From Paenibacillus macerans (GTDB lineage: Bacteria; Bacillota; Bacilli; Paenibacillales; Paenibacillaceae): DNA of 64,000 nucleotides. A program made the position numbers and the translations under genes. Below, piece by piece: positions 7,673-16,703 of this stretch (the first letter of the stretch is position 1; each line of letters starts with the position of its first letter). The DNA is taken from assembly GCF_023715465.1 (NCBI RefSeq), contig NZ_JAMBOE010000002.1:329104-393103 (forward strand), given 5' to 3'. The notes below the pieces were generated by a model. The model did no database searches. It saw only the letters and a list, made by a program, of their open reading frames with translations, and had not been told where the DNA came from.

Positions 7673-10657
7673 TTACTGTTTCACCTGCCATCTTCTATCT
7701 ACCCAAACTTTTGTAATAAAACCTTCCTCATTGAATGTAAATCTGTACATTTCCATCCAAGTCTTAGAAGTATCAATACCAACATTTCTAAATAGACTAT
7801 CGAATTGTGATGCTTCCTCCACAGTAGGTCTATAGTGACCAGAGTCATTGGAAACCCTTCTCAGTTGTCCTTGACCATCTATTTTAATTGTCCCTGCTGC
7901 TTTTACATCTTGATTATTTGCTAAAAATTGATGCTTCTTACCTATGATTAATTTTCCATTTGAATCAATAACAAAATCAAATTCAGTCTGTCCATTTACT
8001 CCTTTTATACGACCATTCTCAATGGAATATGGAGTTATTCGACCATTTAATGGAATTGGGTCATTAGGAAATTTATTAGTAATTGGAGCACCATTACCCG
8101 TCCCCTCAGTCTCAGTCTCTTTCTCTTTCTCTTTCTTCTCTTCCTCTTTTCTTCTCCGTTCCTCTTCTTCTCTTCGCCGTCTTTCCTCCTCTTCTCTTCT
8201 CCGCTCCTCTTCCTGTCTCTCTTTATTACCTCTATCCTTCCTCTCATCTCCCCCACCACCATGATGTTTCCGGTAATCATTATTATACTCTACCTCAAAA
8301 TGACGTCCTAGGCCTCCGCCGCCATTGCCTGCGAAGCCAAGGCGTCTTCCGCCCATGCCGGTCATCCAGCCTTGCAGGCTTAGGGAGAGTCCTTCCAGGA
8401 TTTCCTCAAAAGCTTCCGCCGCTTGCTCCAAAGATTTGAAGCTTCCGGTTTTTAGCTTGCCGTCCCCCAGTTTCGGAGCTCCGTGTTCATCGGTGAAAAA
8501 TGACTTCCATTTTCCTGCGAGCCCCAGGCCTCCGGCTGCACCGGCCGCGCCCATTTCCGCGTTCCCCAGGGCCCGGCCTGCCGCACTTTTCGCCTTCAAC
8601 ATGCTGGCCGCTTTTTTGGCGACTCCGGCTCCTCCAGCAGCGGTAAGGCCTATATCCACCGCCAAACCCGCAGCTTCAATCGAGTCATACCCGATCTGAT
8701 AGCTCTCGTCCTCCCGGTCCGTGAGCGGGTTCGGCAAACCGTTGTTCCACCATTTGACTAACGGGTTAACGAACTCCTTTAAGGCCTCTCCGCCATCATG
8801 CAGCAGCTCGGAGCCCGATTTTTGAAACGTCACCGCTTCCAATACGTATTGTCCCGTATTGATGGCCGACTTCACCGTCTCATTGCGTTCCGCCAGCGGC
8901 TTGACCTCTTCGTCGGTAAACAGACCATAGTATGACCTGACCAGAGGATCTCCGAATTGCGCTGTCAAAAGCGCGTCCGAGATATCGCTGGCCGTGTTCC
9001 ATAAACCTTTAACGAAGTCTATGGCTCCATCCAGTTCCCCTTTTAGTGTCGCCCCAATATTGTTCAGGGCAACTTCCCCGACGGCATATGCCGCCCCTTT
9101 CTCCTTAAGCACCTGCTCAAACGGAGATAAGAGCTTCTCATACGTTTGGTGCAGACTTCCCGCCAGTTCGATCTTCTGCCCGCTGAATTCAGCGGATTCG
9201 TTATGCTGTGCCTTACTGTTCTTTGCTTCTACATCGAGACCGTCCGTTCCTTCCACCCGGATCTGGCCCGCCCGCAAAAACAAATTTTTCCCGGTGCTGA
9301 TGTTTATTTTTTGCGAGCTCTGAAAACGAACTCCGCCCGTCTGGTTCATTCCAATATACAACGTTTCTTCCTGTGCGCTGATCAACAAGTCCGCATCGCC
9401 GAGCACGATTTCCTTGCCCTGCAGGTTGCCGAACGATTTGACACCCGGGTCCTGCATTTTACGCTCATATTTGTCCGCCGGACTTTCCGGCAAACTCTTC
9501 GCAGGTAACGCACCCCTGGCTCCTCCAACCGCAGGCGTAAACGCTGGAGCAGGCTCCATCCGCACCGACTGAATGACCATCGCCTCATCCTCGTCCGCAC
9601 TGGGAAAATACAGCTTGATCCGGCTGCCGATTTCCGGCATCATATACCATACCTGACTGCCTTCGGCGGCATAAGGGAACCACTGGGCGTCCTCCGGGTC
9701 CTGCCGTTCGTCCATATCCAGATGAATGCGCACTTGGTTGCGGCTGATTTGCAAAATCTTCCCTTCGATCGCCGCGCCAATCACCGTGGAATTATATTTC
9801 TTCGGAACGATCAGCCCCTCCGGACGTCCGCACTCATAGCTCCAAGTCAAAACTCCCTGACACATCCGGGCCGTGCGTTTGTAAATGGCAAAGGTTACTC
9901 CCCCGCATTCCACCTCATCGCCAAGCTGCAAAATTTCCGGCCATTCGAACGTATACCCGGTATGCCGGATAACTTCTTCGTCCGCAGTTGCTTCATTTAC
10001 GGCGCTCAACGACGCCAGCGGAATCATTTTCCGCTCGTACACGAGGGGGACATTCTCCAGTTTCAACCGGCGCCGGCCTTGCGGCAGCCCCACCCAGAAC
10101 TGAATCCGATGCGCCGTAATATTCGGGACCAGCATCGCCCCGGCATGCGAAGCCAAACGCTGCAAAAAACTCCAATCCGTCTCCTGATACTGCATGATAA
10201 ACCGCCCGGTCGCCCGTTTACCAAACGCTTCATCGATCATATCCGCGCTGGGATAGTCGCCGATCACTTGGCGAATGACCTCGACGTAGGATTGACCCAC
10301 ATGCTGAAAAGAGCGGTTCTGGAGTGTCGAATCCAGCTTGAAGCTGTGCGACACCGCCTCCAGTTTTATATTCAGCCGGTCCATCGCCTTCGAAATTTCG
10401 ATATCATATAATTGCCCTTTAAAAAGCGGCTGATCCTGCCCCGCATCATCGGTGTGCCAAAGCTCGATCAAATCGTCCGGACTCGTTTGCCTTAGGATCG
10501 ACTCTTCCATAGCCGGATCGGCGCTCCCATGAATGCTTAGCCTCGCATGTTCCCCGGCCGCATGGCACATTTCCACCCCAACCAGGCGAAGCGCGCCGTA
10601 CGGCCAAATCATTTTTAACTGCCCGTATGTAATGACGTTACCGGTGGTCGCAGCCAC
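7673..10657 (-). CDS. VgrG-like spike with C-terminal polymorphic toxin domain
   Basis: 994 residues with a GTG start after GGGGAGGAAC. Residues 1 to about 260 resemble the phage late-control D/VgrG base (FIMQYQETDWSFLQRLASHAG). About 290-370 look like a gp5-type OB fold (GKILQISRNQVRIHLDMDE, YMMPEIGSRIKLYFPSADED). About 395-510 are beta-rich, like a spike shaft. About 665-730 are Ala/Gly-rich and hydrophobic, like pre-toxin segments. About 800-852 form an unbroken Glu/Arg/Lys linker. The last 140 residues, with KHQFLANNQDVKAAG and SGHYRPTVEEA, are the likely toxin; similar FLA-N-xDV...SGHYRP tips occur in other polymorphic toxins, but I cannot name the activity. DNA for the tip is AT-richer than the spike. 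The next gene is the probable immunity gene. Confidence 0.83.
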   Translation of the reverse strand: MAATTGNVITYGQLKMIWPYGALRLVGVEMCHAAGEHARLSIHGSADPAMEESILRQTSPDDLIELWHTDDAGQDQPLFKGQLYDIEISKAMDRLNIKLEAVSHSFKLDSTLQNRSFQHVGQSYVEVIRQVIGDYPSADMIDEAFGKRATGRFIMQYQETDWSFLQRLASHAGAMLVPNITAHRIQFWVGLPQGRRRLKLENVPLVYERKMIPLASLSAVNEATADEEVIRHTGYTFEWPEILQLGDEVECGGVTFAIYKRTARMCQGVLTWSYECGRPEGLIVPKKYNSTVIGAAIEGKILQISRNQVRIHLDMDERQDPEDAQWFPYAAEGSQVWYMMPEIGSRIKLYFPSADEDEAMVIQSVRMEPAPAFTPAVGGARGALPAKSLPESPADKYERKMQDPGVKSFGNLQGKEIVLGDADLLISAQEETLYIGMNQTGGVRFQSSQKINISTGKNLFLRAGQIRVEGTDGLDVEAKNSKAQHNESAEFSGQKIELAGSLHQTYEKLLSPFEQVLKEKGAAYAVGEVALNNIGATLKGELDGAIDFVKGLWNTASDISDALLTAQFGDPLVRSYYGLFTDEEVKPLAERNETVKSAINTGQYVLEAVTFQKSGSELLHDGGEALKEFVNPLVKWWNNGLPNPLTDREDESYQIGYDSIEAAGLAVDIGLTAAGGAGVAKKAASMLKAKSAAGRALGNAEMGAAGAAGGLGLAGKWKSFFTDEHGAPKLGDGKLKTGSFKSLEQAAEAFEEILEGLSLSLQGWMTGMGGRRLGFAGNGGGGLGRHFEVEYNNDYRKHHGGGGDERKDRGNKERQEEERRREEEERRRREEEERRRKEEEKKEKEKETETEGTGNGAPITNKFPNDPIPLNGRITPYSIENGRIKGVNGQTEFDFVIDSNGKLIIGKKHQFLANNQDVKAAGTIKIDGQGQLRRVSNDSGHYRPTVEEASQFDSLFRNVGIDTSKTWMEMYRFTFNEEGFITKVWVDRRWQVKQ

Positions 10658-10683
10658 GTTCCTCCCCTCCTTCCCTCTCGAAA

Positions 10684-11091
10684 TCAGCCGCCCTGCCCAT
10701 CGTTCGTAATGGTAATGATCCCCCCGGGGCTTTTACATGTGCAGCGCAGCGTCGATTTGCTCAGCAGAGCCTGCTCCCCTTCGACCAGGACATCCTCCTT
10801 GCCATCCGTCCATTTTGACCCGAAGCCGATTTTCGGCCGGCAGATATTGTTTAACAATCTACACATGCCAAAAGCGCCCACATTACTAATATTGGCATCG
10901 GGTCCGCAGACGCAATCGGCAATATTCATCACCGGCTTGCTTTTGACATACACGCCGTGGCTGAGCGGCAAATTAAGCACCCCGGAGCGATTCCCTCGAT
11001 CGCATTCGAGTTCGGCCCCCCGAACCACATAGGAATACTCCTCATTTAACACCCCGAGGCTGTATGCTATTAATGATTGCTGTAAATTCAT
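10684..11091 (-). CDS. DUF4280 PAAR-like tip protein
   Basis: 135 residues matching the DUF4280 family, regarded as PAAR-like caps for VgrG-type spikes. Visible family parts are YVVRGAELECDRGN, LNLPLSHGVYVKSKPVMNIADC, NVGAFGMCRL and the C-terminal STLRCTCKSPGGIITITNDG. Conserved cysteines could bind metal. The start overlaps the upstream stop (ATGA), and it lies 26 bp before the spike-toxin gene. Expected role: sharpening the spike and possibly carrying effectors. Confidence 0.87.
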   Translation of the reverse strand: MNLQQSLIAYSLGVLNEEYSYVVRGAELECDRGNRSGVLNLPLSHGVYVKSKPVMNIADCVCGPDANISNVGAFGMCRLLNNICRPKIGFGSKWTDGKEDVLVEGEQALLSKSTLRCTCKSPGGIITITNDGQGG

Positions 11092-11753
11092 CGGTTGACC
11101 TCCTTTTCGGCTTTTTCCCAGCGCAGCGCCCCCGCCATAGCAAAGGCAAGCGGATAATAAAGCCCCGCTTCTGGCAAAGGAAACTGTGCACTGGCCATCA
11201 ATCCATTACCGCTGTCTCCTTCTATTTCACGCTGGCAGTAACTGACCAGAACTACCTGGTAATAAGGCTTGGCACCCGCCAAGAAAAGTGCCTCATAATA
11301 AGCAAACGGCTGCTTCTTCCCGTGGTAAACGCCCTTTCCCTGAACCTTCATTTCCGGTTGTGCAAACAAGCTGTTCGTAAGCAGCATATCGCGCACCGGC
11401 TCCAGCTGCGCTTCACCCAGCTCGATGTCCAGCAATTTTACTCCAAAGCCTGCGGCGGCCGTGCGATCCTGAAAGTAACTGCGCGTAGGATCCGGCCTCC
11501 CTTGCCCGATTGGAATGTCAGGGTGAAACGATTCCGGCATTAAAAGCGCCAACTGTCCGCCCAAAGCGCTCCGCCCCGCGACGCCAATCGTTCGTCCATC
11601 GCGCAAATCAATCGTTCCCCGCTCCAGGCCTTCCAGACATTCGTCCATGCCGACGCTCATCCACGAATCGTCGTTTGCGGCCTCGGCCAGCTTCCGGTGC
11701 ATCAGCCGCTGATTGTACGCCGCCAAGTACTGTTCATCCAAATAAACGGTCAC
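11088..11753 (-). CDS. Unrecognised protein of the spike island (221 aa)
   Basis: I do not recognise the family. It is soluble, with no signal peptide or membrane segment, and mixed alpha/beta in character. Features include GMDECLEGLERGTIDLRDGR near the start and VVLVSYCQREIEGDSGNG near residue 170. It overlaps both neighbours by four bases (ATGA), so it is translated as part of the spike operon. A loading adaptor or structural accessory for the spike is a guess from position only. Confidence 0.6.
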   Translation of the reverse strand: MTVYLDEQYLAAYNQRLMHRKLAEAANDDSWMSVGMDECLEGLERGTIDLRDGRTIGVAGRSALGGQLALLMPESFHPDIPIGQGRPDPTRSYFQDRTAAAGFGVKLLDIELGEAQLEPVRDMLLTNSLFAQPEMKVQGKGVYHGKKQPFAYYEALFLAGAKPYYQVVLVSYCQREIEGDSGNGLMASAQFPLPEAGLYYPLAFAMAGALRWEKAEKEVNR

Positions 11754-12286
11754 TGAGCATACCCTCCATCCAGTTCGGCCTTCTCCAAAACAAAACCGCT
11801 TAACCCCCGGCGCAAAAAGCTCTCAGCGGCATGGAGGCTGATCGCAAGGTAGCTTTCTCCCCTTCTTGGTCCGCGAATCTGTACGATATGATGTCCCCGC
11901 AGCTTGCTCCGGTCCAGCACCAAATGCTTCACCGACCCGTCATGGACGTGATATTCCGTAGCGGGTGACAACACGTCCACGGACGGATAATCGGCGAGCC
12001 AATAGACCATGTCATTCCCGGATGAAGGATCAACGATATAAACCTTCTTGAACCGGATATAAATGTTATATTTCTCCGCGATTATTTTCAGCGTGTCCGA
12101 GTAAAGCGGCACCGGATCGGCGATCCAGTCCACTGCTTCCATTGCAGGATCCGGTCTGGCCTCCAACACTTGCACCGGCGGCAGCTCGCCAAAGGGCCGC
12201 TTCAGCAAGTCGATCTGCAGCACGGCCGGTTTATGAGCTATACGCGGATCGTTTTTCATCACAAAATAGTCGGGCAGTCTCATCAT
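11750..12286 (-). CDS. Unrecognised protein of the spike island (178 aa)
   Basis: 178 residues, no signal peptide or membrane segment. It starts MMRLPDYFVMKND; other pieces are LYSDTLKIIAEKYNIYIRFK and AISLHAAESFLRRGLSGFVLEKAEL. The pattern (short N-terminal strand region, central 'adopted value' segment, C-terminal helix) loosely recalls DUF1629/Imm11-type proteins, which occur beside polymorphic toxins, but the match is too weak to assert. The start follows GAGGGGATG closely, seven bases after the pentapeptide gene. It overlaps the next gene by ATGA. Confidence 0.58.
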   Translation of the reverse strand: MMRLPDYFVMKNDPRIAHKPAVLQIDLLKRPFGELPPVQVLEARPDPAMEAVDWIADPVPLYSDTLKIIAEKYNIYIRFKKVYIVDPSSGNDMVYWLADYPSVDVLSPATEYHVHDGSVKHLVLDRSKLRGHHIVQIRGPRRGESYLAISLHAAESFLRRGLSGFVLEKAELDGGYAQ

Positions 12287-12293
12287 CCCCTCT

Positions 12294-13400
12294 CTATTCG
12301 ATCCAGTGAACCGCCCCGGCTTGCTCCTCGCTCAGGTCAAATTTCTTCCGGTCCAAAGCGCGAAAGCGTGCGCCTCCCAGCGAAGCCTCGTGAAAGCTGA
12401 CACTTCCGTCCAAACCCGCTGCGGTGAAATCAGCCCCGTCCAGCCTCGCCCGATCAAAGCGCAGGCCGAGCAATCCCGGCAGGCGGTAAATGGAATCCAG
12501 CGGCTCCAGCCGGCCGATATTCACGAATACCGCGCCCTGCAGATCGCTATCGGTAAAATCGGCGTCGGTAAGCAGGCTTCCGCGGAACTCCGCCCCGCTT
12601 AAGTTCACTCCCCGCCAACTCGTCCCAACCAAATTGCATTCCACAAAGCGGCAGCGACTAAAGTCGCCCCGGCTGAAATCGGAATACGGCATCTTCTTTC
12701 CGTTAAAACTTTGCCCGGTTAACGACAAGCTGCGAAAATGAGCATAGGCCAGCCTTCCGTGATCCCCTTCATCCGCTCCGAGAAGTGCCTGTATTTTTTC
12801 TGCCTCGCCCGCCTGTTTCTCCTCCCAATACAATATCTCGCCCCGGTCCATCAGTTCACCCGTTCTGATCTGCAGCCGATCGGCTTTGTCGATCGCGGCA
12901 AACTCCGGAAGTTTTACGAGTTCAGGCATCGCTATCCGCAATAAAGCGGTGACGTACTGGTCAAACGCGGGAGCGCACTCAAGCGCCAGACGCTCCACAT
13001 CGGACCCGCTCAGCAACCCCATATATTTCTTGCCTTCCCGTTCCAATTCGGCCAGAAAGCGCGGATAACTCCGGTAAGCCCAGCCCGCATCATACATAAC
13101 CGCACACTTGGCCTCGTCAAAATAAAATTCGCGCGAATCCGCCGCGAGCCAATATGTAAAGGATTGATCCAGCAAGGAGGTGCGCAGCATGGAATAATGA
13201 ATATAACCGATCGGCGCTTTTTGAGCATGCTGCTGCATGTCGGAAGCCTGACGGCACAACGACGTAAAGGATGCTTTCAGTTCCTCCGTCAGCTGCTGTC
13301 GGTTATGCAAAAACTCCAGCTCCGCCTCCTGAAGACAGTCACCAAGCAAAGGGAGTACCTTTTCTTCCGAAAATTGCCGTAACGCATCATGCTTATTCAT
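12294..13400 (-). CDS. Pentapeptide-repeat protein of the spike island
   Basis: 368 residues. The N-terminal 200 are mainly helical and unrecognised. From about residue 220 a pentapeptide right-handed helix follows, with A(D/N)LXX-type units such as YSDFSRGDFSRCRFVECNL, ADFTDSDLQGAVF and RARLDGADFTAAGLDG. In contractile-injection and type VI loci, pentapeptide proteins can be effectors, adaptors or shaft parts. The position between the spike and the other accessory genes supports a structural or adaptor role here. No transmembrane segment is seen. Spacing to both neighbours is 7-14 bp, so it is in the same operon. Confidence 0.78.
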   Translation of the reverse strand: MNKHDALRQFSEEKVLPLLGDCLQEAELEFLHNRQQLTEELKASFTSLCRQASDMQQHAQKAPIGYIHYSMLRTSLLDQSFTYWLAADSREFYFDEAKCAVMYDAGWAYRSYPRFLAELEREGKKYMGLLSGSDVERLALECAPAFDQYVTALLRIAMPELVKLPEFAAIDKADRLQIRTGELMDRGEILYWEEKQAGEAEKIQALLGADEGDHGRLAYAHFRSLSLTGQSFNGKKMPYSDFSRGDFSRCRFVECNLVGTSWRGVNLSGAEFRGSLLTDADFTDSDLQGAVFVNIGRLEPLDSIYRLPGLLGLRFDRARLDGADFTAAGLDGSVSFHEASLGGARFRALDRKKFDLSEEQAGAVHWIE

Positions 13401-13414
13401 AGGCGTTCCTCACA

Positions 13415-14911
13415 TCAGTTCATTTTGATTTCAGATCCGGACAGTAAAATCTCCTCTTCCAAAGACAAGGTGCTTCCCTTGCCGGATAATTCAATTTTGT
13501 CCGCCGACAGTTGCAGCATCTGCGAAGACAACACCATCTCTCCACCCGCCGTAATGCTGATATCCTTGTCGCTTTTGATCGTAATTCCTTCGCTGTCGCT
13601 GACGGTGATGGACATCCCGCCCGAAGAGATCACGATTTTGTCCGGGGCCAGCACGATTTTTTTGCCGTATTTCGTCTGCAGCGTTTTTACTGCCGGATCG
13701 GCCATCACATCCTCACCAGCGGCCGAGCTATGCGGCTCGGAGACTGCCGCTGCTTTTCCCGGGGCTGCCGCTGCGGCGGACGGCTGGCCTTTTGCAGGTA
13801 CCGCGGCCGGGTTTGTCCGTTTCACCGAACTGATCGCGTAGCCTTCTTCCTCTTTGTAGCTGGGAAAATAAATGCGCAGCTGGTCGCCGACCTCCGGCAT
13901 ACAATACCAGCCCGTCTGTCCCTCCGACGCATAGATAGTCGAGTAAGGAAACCAGAAATCAGTGGCCGGATCGACCTGCTCATCCATATCCAGCTTCACC
14001 TGCACCCTGTCCTTCCGCACCGCCAGCACCTTGCCATGAATGGACGCCCCGATGATGGCCCGGTTGTACATTTTGATCGGGCGCAGTCCGCTGCGCGGGC
14101 TCAACTTATAGCTGTGCTTCAGCAAACCTTGCCGCAGCTCGCTCACCGCCTCGGCGACCAGCCACTGCCGCCCCTGAAACATCACCTCATGGCCCGGTTC
14201 CATCAGCTTGTCCGCCTCCACCTCGTATTGCAGAAAATCCTCGTTCCGTACTCCGGGAATGCGGTTTTCCGCAGCTGTCTGGTAGGCGGCGACTCTTTTT
14301 ACGGCTTTGTAGTTGTGAACCTGCAGTTCCCCTTTGCTTAAACCCATCGGCATCCCGAAATACAATTTGGGCACTCCGTATCCGACAGCCGGGATCAGCG
14401 GCGAATAGAAATGGGAAGCCAACCGCTTCAAAAACTCCCAGTCCGTTTCATCGTACTGCATCACGAACGTGCCGATCACTTTGCCGCCGGAAGCCATGTC
14501 CATCACATCGGCCTCTCTTCCGTATTCCTCCACAATGCTTTTGATTAACTCGGTATAGGTTATACGCGGGTTTTGAAACGACCGTTTCCGCCGCTTCATA
14601 TCCAGTTGGTACGTATGGGAGATGGCCTCAACCGTCATATAGTTAATCCCATTAACCATCTTAACTTTAACGTCCAGGGCGATCCCCCGAAACAGAGCAT
14701 GCCGGCTCCCTTCCCCATCTTTAACAAATACCTTCACCTGCGTCTCTTCATCCGAAGCCTTCATGTAATAGTCGCGTAAATTTTCGTCAACCGTTCCGGT
14801 AAAAACCAATCTGGCATGATCATTCGCCGCTTTTACGACCTTCAGTTCATGGAGATGTATTAATTGGTAAGGCATAATTTCGATTTGACTAAGCGTAATC
14901 GTTCCGTTCAT
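13415..14911 (-). CDS. VgrG/late-control D-like spike protein without toxin tip
   Basis: 498 residues from an ATG preceded by GGCAGGTGGGAC; a frame to 14959 adds 16 AT-encoded residues without a ribosome site. It is homologous to the first half of the spike-toxin protein: FVMQYDETDWEFLKRLASHF, GKVLAVRKDRVQVKLDMDE and YCMPEVGDQLRIYFPSYKEE align with its base and OB fold. After an Ala/Pro-rich linker near residue 385 the C-terminus is a beta-rich repeat region (KKIVLAPDKIVISSGGMS, SADKIELSGKGSTLSL) like a spike shaft. It has no toxin extension. As first gene of the operon it may form a mixed trimer with the toxin-bearing copy or serve an alternative tip. Confidence 0.83.
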   Translation of the reverse strand: MNGTITLSQIEIMPYQLIHLHELKVVKAANDHARLVFTGTVDENLRDYYMKASDEETQVKVFVKDGEGSRHALFRGIALDVKVKMVNGINYMTVEAISHTYQLDMKRRKRSFQNPRITYTELIKSIVEEYGREADVMDMASGGKVIGTFVMQYDETDWEFLKRLASHFYSPLIPAVGYGVPKLYFGMPMGLSKGELQVHNYKAVKRVAAYQTAAENRIPGVRNEDFLQYEVEADKLMEPGHEVMFQGRQWLVAEAVSELRQGLLKHSYKLSPRSGLRPIKMYNRAIIGASIHGKVLAVRKDRVQVKLDMDEQVDPATDFWFPYSTIYASEGQTGWYCMPEVGDQLRIYFPSYKEEEGYAISSVKRTNPAAVPAKGQPSAAAAAPGKAAAVSEPHSSAAGEDVMADPAVKTLQTKYGKKIVLAPDKIVISSGGMSITVSDSEGITIKSDKDISITAGGEMVLSSQMLQLSADKIELSGKGSTLSLEEEILLSGSEIKMN

Positions 14912-15033
14912 GTCCCACCTGCCTCTATTAAATTTTAACAATAATTCATATAGTTCCATTTAATCTCTATATATCCCTATATCGGTCTATATTGTATAGG
15001 TTTTAAGGGAGGCTGATAAATAGACAGCCATAG
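14912..15033 (-). promoter_or_regulatory. Leader and probable promoter region of the spike operon
   Basis: AT-rich DNA upstream of the first spike gene, with several TATA-like stretches (CTATACAATATAG, GATATAGGGATATATAG) and partial dyads. A TATACAAT -10 candidate exists, but no convincing -35 was found. No gene was seen here. Confidence 0.4.
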
Positions 15034-15069
15034 AAAAAAAAGCCGCACAGGACAAACATCCCGTACGGC
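15034..15069 (-). terminator. Terminator after the sigma/anti-sigma operon
   Basis: On the minus strand an 11-bp stem (GCCGTACGGGA with TCCTGTGCGGC, two G-U pairs) with a 6-nt loop is followed by eight T. It lies about 60 bp after the anti-sigma-type gene. Confidence 0.85.
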
Positions 15070-15127
15070 CAATCGTCTTGATTTGAGTATATTGCGCAAA
15101 CCCAATAAACGTCTTTCGATTTAGTAA

Positions 15128-15970
15128 TTAGCGGATCGACTCGGCAATGCGGATGATTTCGTTTCTGTCCACATTCCGGCTGGAGAGATCGTACAGGGCA
15201 TCCTTGGTTTCCCAAAACAATTTGCTGTTATCCATCAGAATTGCCTTTACACCGTTCAATTGTACTTCTTCAACCTTCCCGTCCGTACCTGTACTGAATG
15301 CAGTTTCTTCATCAGGCAGCCGCTGCTGCATAAAGATACTGCCCTTTGTCTCTTTGTTAATAAAGTAGAGGCTGACATATTTGCCGCTTACTTCCTCCGC
15401 GTCACGATAAAATTCCGCTCTGTCAAAGTCGTATCCCTCTGGCAGATACTGCGGGAGCTTTACCGGAAAGTCGGCATAGTCGGCCAGCTTCGTTGTGTCC
15501 TTTATGCTGAGTATATGCTCCGCGATGTCCGGGTCCCGCTCTTCCTTTTTAACAGACTGCTTGCCCGTTGATTCTGGCGGTTGTGCCTGAGGTTCTGTCT
15601 GCACCACCTCAATATGTCCCAGATTGAACGAAGCCAGCACTTTATCTACTATATCCTGTGCAAAGGAAGGCTGGGCAATGGCTATGCTCAGCACTCCGGC
15701 AGCCAGTGTCGCGCTCAGCGCGATGGCAGGACGTTTGAATCCGCGTTTATTTTTCATTGTGTTTGCCTCCTGTTTATTGTTCATGGTCCGTACTTTAAAC
15801 AGCACGGCGCTGCGGTTGGAATGTTGGCTGAAATCTTTGTTGGACAACGCTTGACCAAGCTCCAGCAACTCACGGTTTTCTTTTGTATCGGCCAGATCAC
15901 CGGGAACTGCACCGTGCTGACAAGCCTCCATATCGCGCAAAAACTTATCGTTATTGCCTTTGACTCTCAT
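15128..15970 (-). CDS. Membrane anti-sigma factor-like protein (DUF4367-type C-terminus)
   Basis: 280 residues. The first 70 are cytoplasmic in character (DMEACQHGAVPGDLADTKEN, ELLELGQALSN), then RGFKRPAIALSATLAAGVLS starts a single membrane segment near residues 78-100. The outer part carries a DUF4367-like module (LPQYLPEGYDFDRAEFY and the ending LSSRNVDRNEIIRIAESI). It starts within the stop of the sigma gene (ATGA overlap), the usual order for an ECF sigma factor and its membrane anti-sigma. Inference: it holds the sigma factor at the membrane until a signal acts on the outer domain. No zinc-binding HxxxCxxC anti-sigma motif is seen, so the inhibitory contact is unproven. Confidence 0.72.
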   Translation of the reverse strand: MRVKGNNDKFLRDMEACQHGAVPGDLADTKENRELLELGQALSNKDFSQHSNRSAVLFKVRTMNNKQEANTMKNKRGFKRPAIALSATLAAGVLSIAIAQPSFAQDIVDKVLASFNLGHIEVVQTEPQAQPPESTGKQSVKKEERDPDIAEHILSIKDTTKLADYADFPVKLPQYLPEGYDFDRAEFYRDAEEVSGKYVSLYFINKETKGSIFMQQRLPDEETAFSTGTDGKVEEVQLNGVKAILMDNSKLFWETKDALYDLSSRNVDRNEIIRIAESIR

Positions 15971-16536
15971 AACTGATCCACACTCCCAAGTTCAGCTTTC
16001 AGTTTTTTCATGGCACGGTAGAGAATCACTCCGATATTGCTTTCGGACAGCCCGGTAATCTGGGCAATTTCCATGTTCCGAAGACAAGCTCCGAATTTCA
16101 GCGCCACCAGATTCCGCTCTCTTTCATCCAGTTTGTTAAGCGCACCAATCAGTTTGTCGTTCCGCTCTTCCCGCAGGATCAGACTTTCCGGGTCTTTTTT
16201 GCTTGACACCAGTTCCTTGACCGCTTCCAGCGAGAAAAATTGCCGTCTTTTTTGCCTTCTGTAGTAGTCGTTCACTACATTTCTGGCGATCGCGAACATC
16301 CATACCTCAAAAGGCGCTTTGTTTTGCGAATACGTATCCAGCTTGCTTAATATTTTCTCAAACACCACACTCGTCAGATCCTCGGCCGTATGAATGCTGC
16401 TCACACGATAGCCGATATAGTTGAAAATCCGTTTATAGTAGGCTTCAAAAATCTCTGTAAACAGCCTGTCTATTTCCGTCTCTTCCCTGATCTCCTCCTG
16501 CATGAAAGGGTGAAGCAGCGCGCGGTCTTGCATCAC
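15967..16536 (-). CDS. ECF-type RNA polymerase sigma factor
   Basis: 189 residues from a GTG eight bases after AAAGGAG; the longer TTG start at 16557 precedes that ribosome site. Region 2 is visible as YYKRIFNYIGYRVSSIHTAE...VFEKIL...FEVWMFAIARNVVNDYYRRQ. Region 4 is LDERERNLVALKFG...MEIAQITGLSESNIGVILYRAM. Length and absence of other domains fit an ECF (group IV) sigma factor. It is co-transcribed with a membrane anti-sigma-like gene. No autoregulated promoter motif was identified upstream, and its regulon is unknown. Confidence 0.88.
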   Translation of the reverse strand: MMQDRALLHPFMQEEIREETEIDRLFTEIFEAYYKRIFNYIGYRVSSIHTAEDLTSVVFEKILSKLDTYSQNKAPFEVWMFAIARNVVNDYYRRQKRRQFFSLEAVKELVSSKKDPESLILREERNDKLIGALNKLDERERNLVALKFGACLRNMEIAQITGLSESNIGVILYRAMKKLKAELGSVDQL

Positions 16537-16614
16537 TCGAGAATCTCCTTTCGCCAATGTATTACCTGGCCAAGTAATTCAACAGTTAATACGCCTTTCC
16601 TCCGGTTCCATTAC

Positions 16615-16653
16615 AAAAAAATACCGGCTCCTGACACCAGGAACCCGGCATTT
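16615..16653 (-). terminator. Terminator upstream of the sigma gene (end of the barrel-protein transcript)
   Basis: On the minus strand ATGCCGGGTTCCT pairs with AGGAGCCGGTAT with one irregularity and is followed by seven T. It stands between the 242-residue protein gene and the sigma factor gene and should isolate them. Confidence 0.75.
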
Positions 16654-16703
16654 TTAACTGTACACCCGTTTATTCTTCCCATATCCCCCACCTTTGTTAT
16701 GAA

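Noticed and set aside
8047..8439. Frames in other phases over the spike-toxin's charged linker (Ser/Leu-rich and Arg/Lys-rich)
   Set aside because: They arise from the GAAGAG-type codon repeats of the Glu/Arg linker and lack ribosome sites and domain content.
9722..10411. 229-codon plus-strand frame inside the spike-toxin gene
   Set aside because: It is a shadow of the GC-rich minus-strand gene; composition and lack of family resemblance argue against it.
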